NCBI RefSeq assembly: GCF_900105335.1
Contig: NZ_LT629770.1
Coordinates: 1,240,001-1,304,000 of the forward strand
Source of the DNA: Microbacterium paraoxydans
GTDB taxonomy: Bacteria > Actinomycetota > Actinomycetes > Actinomycetales > Microbacteriaceae
Reading direction: 5' to 3'
Length of the DNA: 64,000 bases
Shown piece by piece: positions 40,894-49,772 of this stretch. Under the pieces are notes generated by a model, which was not told the origin of the DNA, did no database searches, and was given only the letters and a program-made list of their open reading frames with translations. Numbering within the stretch: the first letter of the stretch is position 1; every line of letters starts with the position of its first letter. The position numbers and the translations under genes are program-made.

Positions 40894-42339
40894 TCACCGG
40901 GGCGCGTGAGACTCCAGGAACTCGTACACGTCGGTGGTGTCCACGCCGGGGAAGGCTCCCGTGGGCAGAGTCGCGAGCAGCGTGCGCGGGGTCTTCACGT
41001 TGGGCCAGGAGTTCTCGCGCCACCGCTCCTCCAGCTCGGCGGGGGCCCGACGACAGCACACCTCGACCGAGTGCTTCGAGACGCCGCGGTGCGGGGTGTC
41101 CCTGCCGACGAACCACCTCGTGTCGTCGAACCGCACGCCCACGCTGACCGAGTGCAGGCCCTCGCTCGACGCCTCCACACGGGCGGTGCACCAGTAGGTG
41201 CCGTTTCCGGTGTCGGTGTACTGGTAGTACGGATTGAAGCGGTCGTCCTCGTCGAAGACCACCCGGGAGGTCCACCGGCGGCAGCACATCTGCCCCTCGA
41301 TGGCGCCGAGCCGGTCGGTCGGGAAGTTCACGTCGTCGTTCTCGTACGCCTTGGTGATCGTGCCCGACTCGTGCACCTTGAGGAAGTGCACGGGGATGTC
41401 GAGGTGCCGGGTGGCGAGGTTCGTGAAGCGGTGCGCCGCCGTCTCGTACGACACCGAGTACGCGTCACGGAGGTCTTCGATGGAGATCGCGCGCCGCTGC
41501 TTCGCGTCCTGCAGGGCAGGGACGACGTCGGCCTCCGGCATCAGCAGGGCGCCGGTGAGGTAGTTCGTCTCGACGCGCTGGCGGAGGAACTCGGCGTAGC
41601 TGCGCGGCTCGGCGTGCCCCAGGATGCGACTCGACAGCGCCTGCAGGACCGCGGTGCGGGCATCCCCCTTGGCCGGCACGCTGCTCGACAGGTACAGCCG
41701 GCCGTTCGCGAGGTCGGCGACGCTGCGGGTGGTCTGCGGCAGGTCGGCGGCGTAGTGGAGGGTGAAGCCGAGGTACGCCGCGATCTCGGATGCGGTGCGC
41801 TGGGTCAGCGGCCCCCCGGGATGACCGACGGCTGCGAGGATCTCGGCCGCCTTCGCCTCGAGGTCGGCGAAGTGGTTGTCCTGTCGCCGCATCAAGTGCC
41901 GGAGGTCCACATTGGCGCGCCGCGCCTCCTCGGGCGTCGCGGCGCGCTCGTCCTTGAGGCGGTCGATCTCGCCCTGCAGGGCGAGCAGCGCCTTGAGCGC
42001 CTCCGTCGGCACGCTCTTGGCGATGCGGAACGGCGCGATGCCCAGCGCCTGGAACGTCTGCCCCTTCATCGCGCGTTCCAGGGCGATCTCGATCGCGCTG
42101 CGCTCGTCGAGCGGCTCCCCGGAAAGCAGCGCGTCGATGGTCACCCCGAGCGCGCGGGCGATGGCCTGCAGCTGCGTGAGCTTGGGCTCGCGCTTGCCCG
42201 TCTCGATCATCGACATCTGGCTCGGCGCGCGATCGACCGCGGCGGCGAGCTCCTCGAGCGTCAGGCCCCGTGCTGTGCGCAGCTGGCGGATGCGTCGGCC
42301 GACGGTGAGGGCGTCGGCGTCTTCCGTGGTGTCGTCCAT
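40894..42339 (-). CDS. ramB: RamB-type regulator of acetate/glyoxylate genes
   Basis: 481 residues. XRE helix-turn-helix at about 14-68 (IRQLRTARGLTLEELAAAVDRAPSQMSMIETGKREPKL), a degenerate IrrE/ImmA-like middle region without HExxH, and a C-terminal DUF2083 region with several cysteines (GQMCCRRW, VEVCCRRAP). This is the short-chain fatty acyl regulator RamB, a repressor of glyoxylate-cycle genes in Corynebacterium and Mycobacterium. Divergent from aceA, its expected target. ATG 42339 has GAGAGGAT upstream. Confidence 0.9.
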   Translation of the reverse strand: MDDTTEDADALTVGRRIRQLRTARGLTLEELAAAVDRAPSQMSMIETGKREPKLTQLQAIARALGVTIDALLSGEPLDERSAIEIALERAMKGQTFQALGIAPFRIAKSVPTEALKALLALQGEIDRLKDERAATPEEARRANVDLRHLMRRQDNHFADLEAKAAEILAAVGHPGGPLTQRTASEIAAYLGFTLHYAADLPQTTRSVADLANGRLYLSSSVPAKGDARTAVLQALSSRILGHAEPRSYAEFLRQRVETNYLTGALLMPEADVVPALQDAKQRRAISIEDLRDAYSVSYETAAHRFTNLATRHLDIPVHFLKVHESGTITKAYENDDVNFPTDRLGAIEGQMCCRRWTSRVVFDEDDRFNPYYQYTDTGNGTYWCTARVEASSEGLHSVSVGVRFDDTRWFVGRDTPHRGVSKHSVEVCCRRAPAELEERWRENSWPNVKTPRTLLATLPTGAFPGVDTTDVYEFLESHAPR

Positions 42340-42476
42340 GTCGGATCCTCTCGGCCCACCGTCCGCGTCGGTGCGGGATCGGGAACGCTCCGCGCGAGAC
42401 CGCGCCGGGGTCTTTTCTGATCCCGGCAGGCCGGGTGAGCGGGGCGTGAGGGCCGAGTCTGTCACAAAAACAGAAA

Positions 42477-42490
42477 TTCGCGCAAACTTC
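42477..42490. promoter_or_regulatory. Candidate RamB site upstream of aceA
   Basis: On the minus strand GAAGTTTGCGCGAA resembles the AAAGTTTGC-type RamB motif known from Corynebacterium. It is in the 242-bp ramB-aceA gap, about 90 bp before aceA. The aceA ribosome site GAGGAG lies at the end of this gap. Confidence 0.45.
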
Positions 42491-42581
42491 TCCTCGATCC
42501 GGCGCGGGAGAGCAGGGGAACTTCACACAGAGTGGAGGCACGCCATCGGCACCGACGCCGATTCCCATCCGAGGAGACACC

Positions 42582-43907
42582 ATGACGAACACCGCAGCGA
42601 CCCCCACCCCGCGCCCCGCCGGCCTGCGCGCCGGCGACCAGGTCCAGACGGCCGCGGAGCTTCAGGAGATCTGGGACACCGACCCGCGGTGGGACGGCGT
42701 CGAGCGCACCTACTCCGCGGAGGACGTCATCCGCATCCGCGGCTCGGTCCGCGAGGACGCCACCCTCGCCCACCGCGGCGCGGAGAACCTCTGGAACCTC
42801 CTGCACACGGAGGACTACATCCGGGCTCTCGGCGCCTACACCGGAGGCCAGGCCGTGCAGCAGGTGCGCGCCGGGCTGAAGGCCATCTACCTCTCCGGCT
42901 GGCAGGTCGCCGCGGACGGCAACCTCGCAGGACAGACCTACCCCGATCAGTCGCTCTACCCCGCGAACTCGGTCCCGGCGGTCGTGCGCCGCATCAACAA
43001 CGCCCTGCTCCGGCAGGACCAGCTCGAGCACGCCGAGGGCGAGATCACGCAGGACTGGCTCGCGCCGATCGTCGCCGACGCCGAGGCGGGTTTCGGCGGT
43101 CCGCTCAACGCCTACGAGCTCGCGCAGTCCCTCATCCAGTCCGGTGCCGCCGGCATCCACTGGGAGGACCAGCTCGCGAGCGAGAAGAAGTGCGGCCACC
43201 TCGGCGGCAAGGTGCTCGTGCCCACGCAGCAGCACATCCGCACGCTGAACGCGGCACGACTCGCGGCGGACGTCGCCGGCGTTCCGACCGTCATCATCGC
43301 CCGCACGGATGCCCTCGCCGCCGATCTGCTCACGAGCGACGTCGACGAGCGCGACCGGGAGTTCACCACCGGCGAGCGCACGTCCGAGGGCTTCTACCGG
43401 ATCCGCCCGGGCATCGAGTCGGTCATCAGCCGCGGCCTCGCGTTCGCCCCCTACGCCGACCTGCTCTGGGTCGAGACCGGGGAGCCGGACATCGCGCTGG
43501 CACGGGAGTTCGCCACCGCGATCCACGCACAGTTCCCCGGTAAGCTCCTGGCCTACAACTGCTCGCCGAGCTTCAACTGGAAGCGCCACCTGTCGGACGC
43601 CGAGATCGCGACGTTCCAGCAGGAGCTGGCAGACCTGGGCTACAAGTTCCAGTTCATCACCCTGGCCGGGTTCCACGCCCTGAACCACTCCATGTTCGAT
43701 CTCGCCCGCGGTTACGCCGAGCGCGCCATGAGCGCCTACGTCGAGCTGCAGGAAGCCGAGTTCGCCGCCGAGGCCGACGGCTACACCGCCACCAAGCACC
43801 AGCGCGAGGCGGGCACCGGCTACTTCGACGTCATCTCCACCGCGCTCAACCCCGACAGCGCGACCCTCGCCCTGGCCGGCTCCACCGAGACCGCCCAGTT
43901 CCACTGA
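42582..43907 (+). CDS. aceA: Isocitrate lyase
   Basis: 441 residues. Splits isocitrate into glyoxylate and succinate, first step of the glyoxylate shunt. The active-site loop is seen as [60 protein letters not shown] and [12 protein letters not shown] are also conserved. GAGGAG precedes the ATG. Followed by a long hairpin and aceB. Enables growth on acetate and fatty acids. Confidence 0.97.
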   Translation: MTNTAATPTPRPAGLRAGDQVQTAAELQEIWDTDPRWDGVERTYSAEDVIRIRGSVREDATLAHRGAENLWNLLHTEDYIRALGAYTGGQAVQQVRAGLKAIYLSGWQVAADGNLAGQTYPDQSLYPANSVPAVVRRINNALLRQDQLEHAEGEITQDWLAPIVADAEAGFGGPLNAYELAQSLIQSGAAGIHWEDQLASEKKCGHLGGKVLVPTQQHIRTLNAARLAADVAGVPTVIIARTDALAADLLTSDVDERDREFTTGERTSEGFYRIRPGIESVISRGLAFAPYADLLWVETGEPDIALAREFATAIHAQFPGKLLAYNCSPSFNWKRHLSDAEIATFQQELADLGYKFQFITLAGFHALNHSMFDLARGYAERAMSAYVELQEAEFAAEADGYTATKHQREAGTGYFDVISTALNPDSATLALAGSTETAQFH

Positions 43908-43911
43908 ATCT

Positions 43912-43994
43912 CCCCCGAGACCCCCGGTTCTCGTCGAGACCCCGCCCCGCACACGCCGGGAGCGCGGGGTCTCGACGACACCCCGGGGGCTCGG
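43912..43994. repeat. Nested palindrome, family 2, copy 1 (aceA-aceB gap)
   Basis: Inner perfect 14-bp arms CGTCGAGACCCCGC (43932-43945) and complement (43964-43977); outer arms CCGAGACCCCCGG (43915-43927) and CCCCGGGGGCTCGG (43981-43994). Same design and GAGACCCC core as 49191-49274. Could serve as terminator or mRNA stabiliser between aceA and aceB. Confidence 0.75.
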
Positions 43995-44015
43995 CATAAG
44001 GCAAAGGACACCATC

Positions 44016-45650
44016 ATGACCACCGCACCGATGCAGACGACCCGGCAGGGGCCCGCGATCGAGATCGCCGGGCCGATGCGCGATCGCTACGACGAGATCC
44101 TCACCCCGGAGGCGATCGCCTTCCTCACCGAGCTCCACCACCGATTCGCCTCCCGCCGCCATGACCGGCTGGCCGACCGGATGCGCCGCCGCTTCGAGAT
44201 CGGCAACGGGCACGACCCGCAGTTCCGCGAGGACACCGCGCACATCCGTCAGGACACCACCTGGCGCGTCGCCGGCGCCGGCCCCGGGCTCGAGGACCGC
44301 CGCGTCGAGATCACCGGCCCCACCGACCCGAAGATGACGATCAACGCCCTGAACTCCGGGGCTCGCGTCTGGCTCGCCGACCAGGAGGACGCCACGAGCC
44401 CGACCTGGAAGAACGTCATCGAAGGGCAGCTGTCCCTCCGCGACGCGATCCGGGGCGAGCTCTCCTTCACCTCCCCCGAGGGCAAGGAGTACCGCGTCAC
44501 CGCCGAGCGCACCCCCACGATCGTGATGCGCCCGCGCGGGTGGCATCTGCCGGAGAAGCACCTCGCCTTCATCGACCGCTCCGGCCGCCGCACCTCGGCG
44601 TCCGGCTCCCTGGTCGACTTCGGCCTCTATTTCCTGCACAACGCGCAGGCGCTGATCGAGGGCGGACGCGGACCGTACTTCTACATCGCGAAGCTGGAGT
44701 CGAGCGAAGAGGCCAAGCTGTGGGACGACGTGTTCTCCTTCAGCGAGGAGTACATCGGCATCCCGCATGGCACCATCCGCGCGACCGTGCTGATCGAGAC
44801 GCTGCCTGCCGCGTTCGAGATGGACGAGATCCTGTACGAGCTGCGCGACCACTGCGCGGGCCTCAACGCCGGGCGCTGGGACTACATCTTCTCCATCATC
44901 AAGAACTACCGCGGCCGCGGCGCCCGCTTCGTGCTCCCCGACCGCAGCGAGGTCACGATGACGGTGCCGTTCATGCGGGCCTACACCGAGCTGCTGGTGC
45001 AGACATGCCACAAGCGCGGCGCCTTCGCGATCGGCGGCATGAGCGCGTTCATCCCCAATCGCCGCGACCCCGAGGTGACGGCACGCGCGGTCGAGAAGGT
45101 GTCGGCTGACAAGAAGCGCGAGGCCGGCGACGGCTTCGACGGCACCTGGGTCGCCCACCCGGACCTGATCCCGACGGCGCAGGCCGAGTTCGACGCCGTG
45201 CTCGGAGACCGCCCGAACCAGATCGACCGCCAGCGCGACGACGTGCACGTGGACGCACGCGACCTGCTCGACCTGCACATCGGTCGCCCGATCACGGCGC
45301 AGGGCGTGCGGGACAACGTCTCGGTCGCCATCCGCTACCTGGAGGCCTGGCTGCGCGGGCTCGGCGCCGTGGCGATCGACAACCTCATGGAGGATGCGGC
45401 GACCGCGGAGATCAGCCGCTCCCAGGTGTGGCAGTGGATCCACCAGGACCGCGCCACGCAGGACGGCACCCCCATCACGGTCGAGTACGTCGAAGGGCTG
45501 ATCGGCGAGGTGCTGGACGAGGTCGAGCGACGCGAGGGCGACCGCTTCGACGACGCCGCCGAGATCTTCCGCGAGGTCGCCCTCCGCGAGGAGTTCCCGA
45601 CCTTCCTCACCCTGGGCGCCTACAGCCGGTTCCTGGTCGACGAGGACTGA
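44016..45650 (+). CDS. aceB: Malate synthase A
   Basis: 544 residues, class A length. Condenses glyoxylate with acetyl-CoA to malate. RRVEITGPTDPKMTINALNSGARVWLADQEDATSPTW, PRGWHLPEKH, GPYFYIAKLESSEEAKLWDDVFSF and GRWDYIFSIIKNYR are diagnostic. Downstream of aceA, sharing control by RamB. AAAGGA precedes the ATG. It completes the glyoxylate shunt in the window. Confidence 0.97.
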   Translation: MTTAPMQTTRQGPAIEIAGPMRDRYDEILTPEAIAFLTELHHRFASRRHDRLADRMRRRFEIGNGHDPQFREDTAHIRQDTTWRVAGAGPGLEDRRVEITGPTDPKMTINALNSGARVWLADQEDATSPTWKNVIEGQLSLRDAIRGELSFTSPEGKEYRVTAERTPTIVMRPRGWHLPEKHLAFIDRSGRRTSASGSLVDFGLYFLHNAQALIEGGRGPYFYIAKLESSEEAKLWDDVFSFSEEYIGIPHGTIRATVLIETLPAAFEMDEILYELRDHCAGLNAGRWDYIFSIIKNYRGRGARFVLPDRSEVTMTVPFMRAYTELLVQTCHKRGAFAIGGMSAFIPNRRDPEVTARAVEKVSADKKREAGDGFDGTWVAHPDLIPTAQAEFDAVLGDRPNQIDRQRDDVHVDARDLLDLHIGRPITAQGVRDNVSVAIRYLEAWLRGLGAVAIDNLMEDAATAEISRSQVWQWIHQDRATQDGTPITVEYVEGLIGEVLDEVERREGDRFDDAAEIFREVALREEFPTFLTLGAYSRFLVDED

Positions 45651-45739
45651 CGACGCCGGGATGCCGCGGGCCGCGAGGTCCGCGGCATCCTCACGTCCCA
45701 CCCGGCCCGCACGCTCCCTGCCGGGCGTAGCCTGGAGCC

Positions 45740-46171
45740 ATGAGCGCCGTATGGGACAGCATCGCCGAGGAGTTCCTGCACCTCTATCCGCGGGGGCAAC
45801 GGCTGGTCGCGGTCGCCGGGGCCGACGCCGAGCGTTCGCGCGTGGCCGCGGATGGCCTGGCCGCCGCGCTCACCGCTGCCGGCCAGACCGTCGAGCGCGC
45901 ACACACCGCGGACGGGGAGGAAGCCGCCCTCCGCGCCGACGTCGTGGCGCCGTTCCGCGCCACCGACAGCGACGCCGTGCTCCTCGTGTCCGGACCGGGC
46001 GCGATCGTGTCGCCGAGCGCACGCGGGATGTGGAACTACGTCCTCTGGCAGCTCGCCGGAGACGAGCCCCCGCACACCGCGGCGAACGCCCTGGTCGACG
46101 TGACCGACCCGGCCCATCCCACCCGGCGTTTCGCCGACTACTGCGCCGTCCCCTCCTCGTTCGAGACCTGA
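45740..46171 (+). CDS. Small uncharacterised cytoplasmic protein
   Basis: 143 residues, not assigned to a known family. AVWDSIAEEFLHLYPRGQRLVAVAGADAERSRVAADGLAAAL looks like the opening strand and helix of a nucleoside-kinase-type Rossmann fold, but the P-loop GKS is replaced (GADAERS), so kinase activity is unlikely. TAGCCT six bases before the ATG indicates a leaderless, independent transcript. No signal peptide. Function unknown. Confidence 0.65.
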   Translation: MSAVWDSIAEEFLHLYPRGQRLVAVAGADAERSRVAADGLAAALTAAGQTVERAHTADGEEAALRADVVAPFRATDSDAVLLVSGPGAIVSPSARGMWNYVLWQLAGDEPPHTAANALVDVTDPAHPTRRFADYCAVPSSFET

Positions 46172-46187
46172 GTCGCCGCGCGGCGAC

Positions 46188-46697
46188 TCAGTGGAACGAC
46201 GCGGCGACCGAGTTGCGGTGGTAGTCGAACACGATGCTCGTGCGGGTCGATGCCACGCTGCTCTGAGCGGACAGGTGCTCGAGCACGAACTCGCGCATCT
46301 CCGACGAGTCGGCGACCGCGATGTGCAGGAGGAAGTCGTCGTCTCCGCCGAGGAAGAACACCTGGATCACCTGCGGCAGCGCGCGCACACGATCCGCGAA
46401 CTCCACGATGCTCTCCCGTCGGGCGGCCGGGCGCAGGCTGACGCCGATGATCGCCTGGAGTCCGGCGCCGAGCTCGCGTTCGTCGACGCTCGCATGGAAC
46501 CCGGTGATGACCCCGCGCTCGATCAGCCCGCGCAGCCGTGCGTGCGCCGTCGACGGGGCGACTCCCAGCCGTCCGGCCAGCTCGGCGTTCGTCATCCTCC
46601 CGTCGGCGGTGAGGAGCTGCACGATGCGCGCGTCGGTGGGGTCGAGCGCGGGCGCCCGAACGCTGTTCGGCTCGGATGACGCGGCGGCGGTGGTCAT
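46188..46697 (-). CDS. Lrp/AsnC-family regulator (AldR-like)
   Basis: 169 residues. Helix-turn-helix at about 20-60 (LDPTDARIVQLLTADGRMTNAELAGRLGVAPSTAHARLRGLIERGVI), then the RAM effector domain (VIQVFFLGGDDDFLLHIAVADSSEMREFV). Divergent from alanine dehydrogenase, the arrangement of AldR in mycobacteria, so it probably senses alanine or related amino acids and controls ald. ATG 46697 with AATAAT seven bases upstream is preferred; an ATG 9 bp earlier is possible. Confidence 0.88.
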   Translation of the reverse strand: MTTAAASSEPNSVRAPALDPTDARIVQLLTADGRMTNAELAGRLGVAPSTAHARLRGLIERGVITGFHASVDERELGAGLQAIIGVSLRPAARRESIVEFADRVRALPQVIQVFFLGGDDDFLLHIAVADSSEMREFVLEHLSAQSSVASTRTSIVFDYHRNSVAASFH

Positions 46698-46712
46698 ACG
46701 AAGCATTATTCA

Positions 46713-46749
46713 GGATTCGAGCCTTCGCCGAAGAGTCTTCATCGAATCC
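46713..46749. promoter_or_regulatory. Candidate Lrp/AldR site between regulator and ald
   Basis: GGATTCGA (46713-46720) and TCGAATCC (46742-46749) form an 8-bp inverted repeat around a 21-bp spacer that itself contains CTTCGCCGAAG. Lrp-type octamers often use such spaced half-sites. Confidence 0.5.
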
Positions 46750-46812
46750 GTCGATGACTCGACGTTTCTGCGATCCTTGGCTGCACCCTGCGCCCCGACA
46801 CCTGGAGGATCG

Positions 46813-47907
46813 ATGAAGATCGGCGTCCCGACCGAAGTCAAGAACAACGAGAACCGCGTCGCCCTCACCCCGGCCGGCGCCGATCGGCTCGTGCGGGAAG
46901 GGCACCGCGTGCTCGTGCAGTCCGGTGCCGGCGTCGGGTCGAGCATCGACGACGACGCGTACCGCGCGGCCGGTGCCGAGATCGTGGCGACCGCCGCCGA
47001 CGCGTGGGGAGAGGCCGACCTGCTCATCAAGGTCAAGGAGCCCGTCGCCGAGGAGTACGGCTTCCTGCGTCCCGACCTCACGCTCTTCACCTACCTCCAC
47101 CTTGCGGCCGACCGCCCGCTGACCGAGGCGCTCGTGGCGGCCGGCACGACCGCCGTCGCCTACGAGACCGTGCAGCTGCCGGATCGCACCCTGCCGCTGC
47201 TCGTGCCGATGAGCGAGATCGCCGGCCGCCTCTCCGTCATCATGGGGTCCCACTCGCTGCTGCGCTCGCAGGGCGGTCGCGGCATGCTGCTGGGTGGCAT
47301 CGCCGGCACCCCGCGGGCGAAGACCGTGGTGATCGGCGGCGGCGTCGCAGGTGAGCACGCCGCGGCGAACGCGCTCGGACTCGGCTCGAAGGTCACCGTC
47401 GTCGACGTGGCGCTCCCCCGGCTGCGCGAACTCGAGCACCGCTACGGCGGCGCTCTGGAGACGCGCGCTTCCAGCCGGTACGACATCGCCGAGGAGCTGA
47501 CGACGGCGGATCTCGTCATCGGATCCGTCCTGATCCCCGGCGCCGCGGCTCCCAAGCTGGTGACCGACGACATGGTCGCGGCCATGAAGCCGGGGTCCGT
47601 GCTCGTCGACATCGCGATCGACCAGGGCGGCTGCTTCGAGGGCTCCCGTCCGACCACGCACGACGACCCGACCTTCGCGGTGCACGACTCGATCTACTAC
47701 TGCGTCGCGAACATGCCGGGAGCCGTGCCGACGACCGCGACCCGGGCGCTCACGAACGCCACCCTCCCCTACGTCTCGGCGATCGCGGCCAAGGGCTGGG
47801 AGCGGGCGGCCTCCGACGACGCTGCCCTCGCGAAGGGGCTCAACGTGCAGGGCGGACGCATCACGCTGGACGCCGTCGCCCAGGCGCACGGCCTCTCCAC
47901 CGACTGA
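46813..47907 (+). CDS. ald: Alanine dehydrogenase
   Basis: 364 residues. Interconverts L-alanine and pyruvate plus ammonia with NAD. MKIGVPTEVKNNENRVALTPAGADRLVREGHRVLVQ is the conserved N-terminus; KVKEPVAEEY holds a substrate-binding lysine; the NAD fold is around KTVVIGGGVAGEHAAANALGLG. GGAGG precedes the ATG by 6 nt. Feeds pyruvate to central metabolism. Confidence 0.96.
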   Translation: MKIGVPTEVKNNENRVALTPAGADRLVREGHRVLVQSGAGVGSSIDDDAYRAAGAEIVATAADAWGEADLLIKVKEPVAEEYGFLRPDLTLFTYLHLAADRPLTEALVAAGTTAVAYETVQLPDRTLPLLVPMSEIAGRLSVIMGSHSLLRSQGGRGMLLGGIAGTPRAKTVVIGGGVAGEHAAANALGLGSKVTVVDVALPRLRELEHRYGGALETRASSRYDIAEELTTADLVIGSVLIPGAAAPKLVTDDMVAAMKPGSVLVDIAIDQGGCFEGSRPTTHDDPTFAVHDSIYYCVANMPGAVPTTATRALTNATLPYVSAIAAKGWERAASDDAALAKGLNVQGGRITLDAVAQAHGLSTD

Positions 47908-47988
47908 CCTGTCGAACCCGAAAGAACCTCGGATCTTGGCGGCATCCCACACCTCCCCCGCCGTATCGACCCGAGTACGCTCGTAACC

Positions 47989-49191
47989 GTGACCGAACGC
48001 GCTCCTCTCTCCCGCAAGCTGTCCGCCATCGCCGAGTCCGCGACCCTCAAGGTCGATGCCAAGGCCAAGGCCCTCAAGGCCGAGGGCAAGCCCGTCATCT
48101 CGTATGCCGCGGGCGAGCCCGACTTCGCCACGCCGCAGTTCATCGTCGATGCGGCGGCCGAGGCGCTGGCCGACCCGGCGAGCTATCGCTACACCCCTGC
48201 TCCCGGCCTCCCGGCGCTGCGCGAGGCGATCGCCGCCAAGACGCTCCGCGACTCCGGCCTGGAGGTCTCCCCCGGTCAGGTCATCGTCACCAACGGCGGG
48301 AAGCAGTCGGTGTACCAGGCGTTCCAGGCGGTCGTGAACCCCGGCGACGAGGTGCTGCTGCCGGCTCCGTACTGGACGACCTACCCGGAGGCGATCCGTC
48401 TCGCCGACGGCACCCCGGTCGAGGTCTTCGCCGGCGCCGACCAGGAGTACAAGGTCACTGTCGAGCAGCTCGAGGCGGCGCGCACCGATCGTACGACGGT
48501 CCTCGTGTTCGTGTCGCCGTCGAACCCCACCGGCTCCGTGTACACCGCAGAGGAGACGAAGGCCATCGGCGAGTGGGCGGTGGAGCACGGCATCTGGATC
48601 ATCAGCGACGAGATCTACCAGAACCTCACCTACGAGGGCGTGAAGGCGACCTCGATCGTGGAGGCCGTGCCGGAGGCTGCGAACCAGACGATCCTCGTCA
48701 ACGGGGTCGCCAAGACCTACGCGATGACCGGCTGGCGTGTGGGCTGGATGGTGGGTCCGGCCGACGCCATCAAGATCGCCGGGAACCTGCAGTCGCACCT
48801 CACGAGCAACGTGAACAACGTCGCGCAGAAGGCGGCGATCGCGGCGCTCAACGGTCCGCAGGACGAGGCCGAGAAGATGCGCGAGGCCTTCGACCGCCGC
48901 CGCCAGCTCATCGTGTCGGAACTGTCCAAGATCGACGGACTCGTGGTCCCGAACCCGCTCGGCGCGTTCTACGTCTACCCCGACGTTCAGGGCCTGCTCG
49001 GTCGCACCTGGGGCGGCGTGACCCCGACCACCTCGCTGGAGCTCGCCGACCTCATCCTCGACCAGGCCGAGGTCGCCGTCGTCCCCGGTGAAGCGTTCGG
49101 TCCGTCGGGCTACATCCGCATGTCGTACGCGCTCGGCGACGACCAGCTCCTCGAGGGCGTGCAGCGCCTGCAGCGTCTGTTCTCCTCCTGA
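47989..49191 (+). CDS. aspC: Aspartate aminotransferase (PLP, class I, Ib type)
   Basis: 400 residues. Family motifs: [74 protein letters not shown] and the PLP lysine in [17 protein letters not shown]. Interconverts aspartate and oxaloacetate with 2-oxoglutarate/glutamate; some relatives also accept prephenate. GTG start with TACGCT seven bases upstream, so probably leaderless. The message ends in a very strong palindrome. Confidence 0.93.
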   Translation: MTERAPLSRKLSAIAESATLKVDAKAKALKAEGKPVISYAAGEPDFATPQFIVDAAAEALADPASYRYTPAPGLPALREAIAAKTLRDSGLEVSPGQVIVTNGGKQSVYQAFQAVVNPGDEVLLPAPYWTTYPEAIRLADGTPVEVFAGADQEYKVTVEQLEAARTDRTTVLVFVSPSNPTGSVYTAEETKAIGEWAVEHGIWIISDEIYQNLTYEGVKATSIVEAVPEAANQTILVNGVAKTYAMTGWRVGWMVGPADAIKIAGNLQSHLTSNVNNVAQKAAIAALNGPQDEAEKMREAFDRRRQLIVSELSKIDGLVVPNPLGAFYVYPDVQGLLGRTWGGVTPTTSLELADLILDQAEVAVVPGEAFGPSGYIRMSYALGDDQLLEGVQRLQRLFSS

Positions 49192-49274
49192 CCCGAGACC
49201 CCGCTTTAGCGCCGAGACCCCCTCGTACCTGCGCAGGTACGAGGGGGTCTCGGCGTGAATCCGGGGTCTCGGGT
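49191..49274. repeat. Nested palindrome, family 2, copy 2 (46-bp perfect core)
   Basis: The core at 49210-49255 is a perfect 46-bp palindrome with arms starting CGCCGAGACCCCCTCGTACC; it is framed by a second inverted repeat ACCCGAGACCCCG (49191-49203) and its complement (49262-49274). Lies between convergent aspC and the VOC gene and could end both transcripts. Confidence 0.85.
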
Positions 49275-49277
49275 CAG

Positions 49278-49679
49278 TCAGTCCTCGGGGTGGAAGCCGA
49301 TCAGCCAGCGGACGCCGTAGCGATCGACGAGGGTGCCGTCGACGTCTCCCCACGGGCGCTGCTGCAGCGGGTCGATCACGCGGCCGCCGGAGGCGAGGCG
49401 GTCGTACCAGCGGGTGAGCGTCCCCGGGGCGGCGGTGCCGAGGAGCGAGAGGAACATCCCGCTCATCTGGACCGCGTCGTCATCGGCTCCCGCGTCGGCC
49501 CCGGCGAGCTCGACCAGCCCGCTGAGCTGTCCGTGCGCGACCGCCTCGCCCGGGCCGTCGTGACGACCGGCGCTCGCGTAGTCCATCAGCTGGAGCTCGC
49601 CGCCGAAGACGTCGCGGTAGTGGCCGAGCGCTTCTGCGGCATTGCCGGGGAACAGCAGGTACGGGATCAGTCCGCTCAT
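49278..49679 (-). CDS. VOC-family (PhnB/glyoxalase-like) protein
   Basis: 133 residues, PhnB-like VOC fold: MSGLIPYLLFPGNAAEALGHYRDVFGGELQLMDY at the start and RWYDRLASGGRVIDPLQQRPWGDVDGTLVDRYGVRWLIGF at the end. Metal-binding or resistance functions occur in this family, but none can be assigned. ATG 49679 preceded by TACGCT-N6, so leaderless. Confidence 0.85.
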   Translation of the reverse strand: MSGLIPYLLFPGNAAEALGHYRDVFGGELQLMDYASAGRHDGPGEAVAHGQLSGLVELAGADAGADDDAVQMSGMFLSLLGTAAPGTLTRWYDRLASGGRVIDPLQQRPWGDVDGTLVDRYGVRWLIGFHPED

Positions 49680-49772
49680 CCCGCGAGCGTAGTCCGCCGT
49701 GGCCCCGGTCACCACCCGCCGGAGACGCCGAACGGCCGCCACCCGGAGGCGACGGCCGTTCGTGCGGACGGG

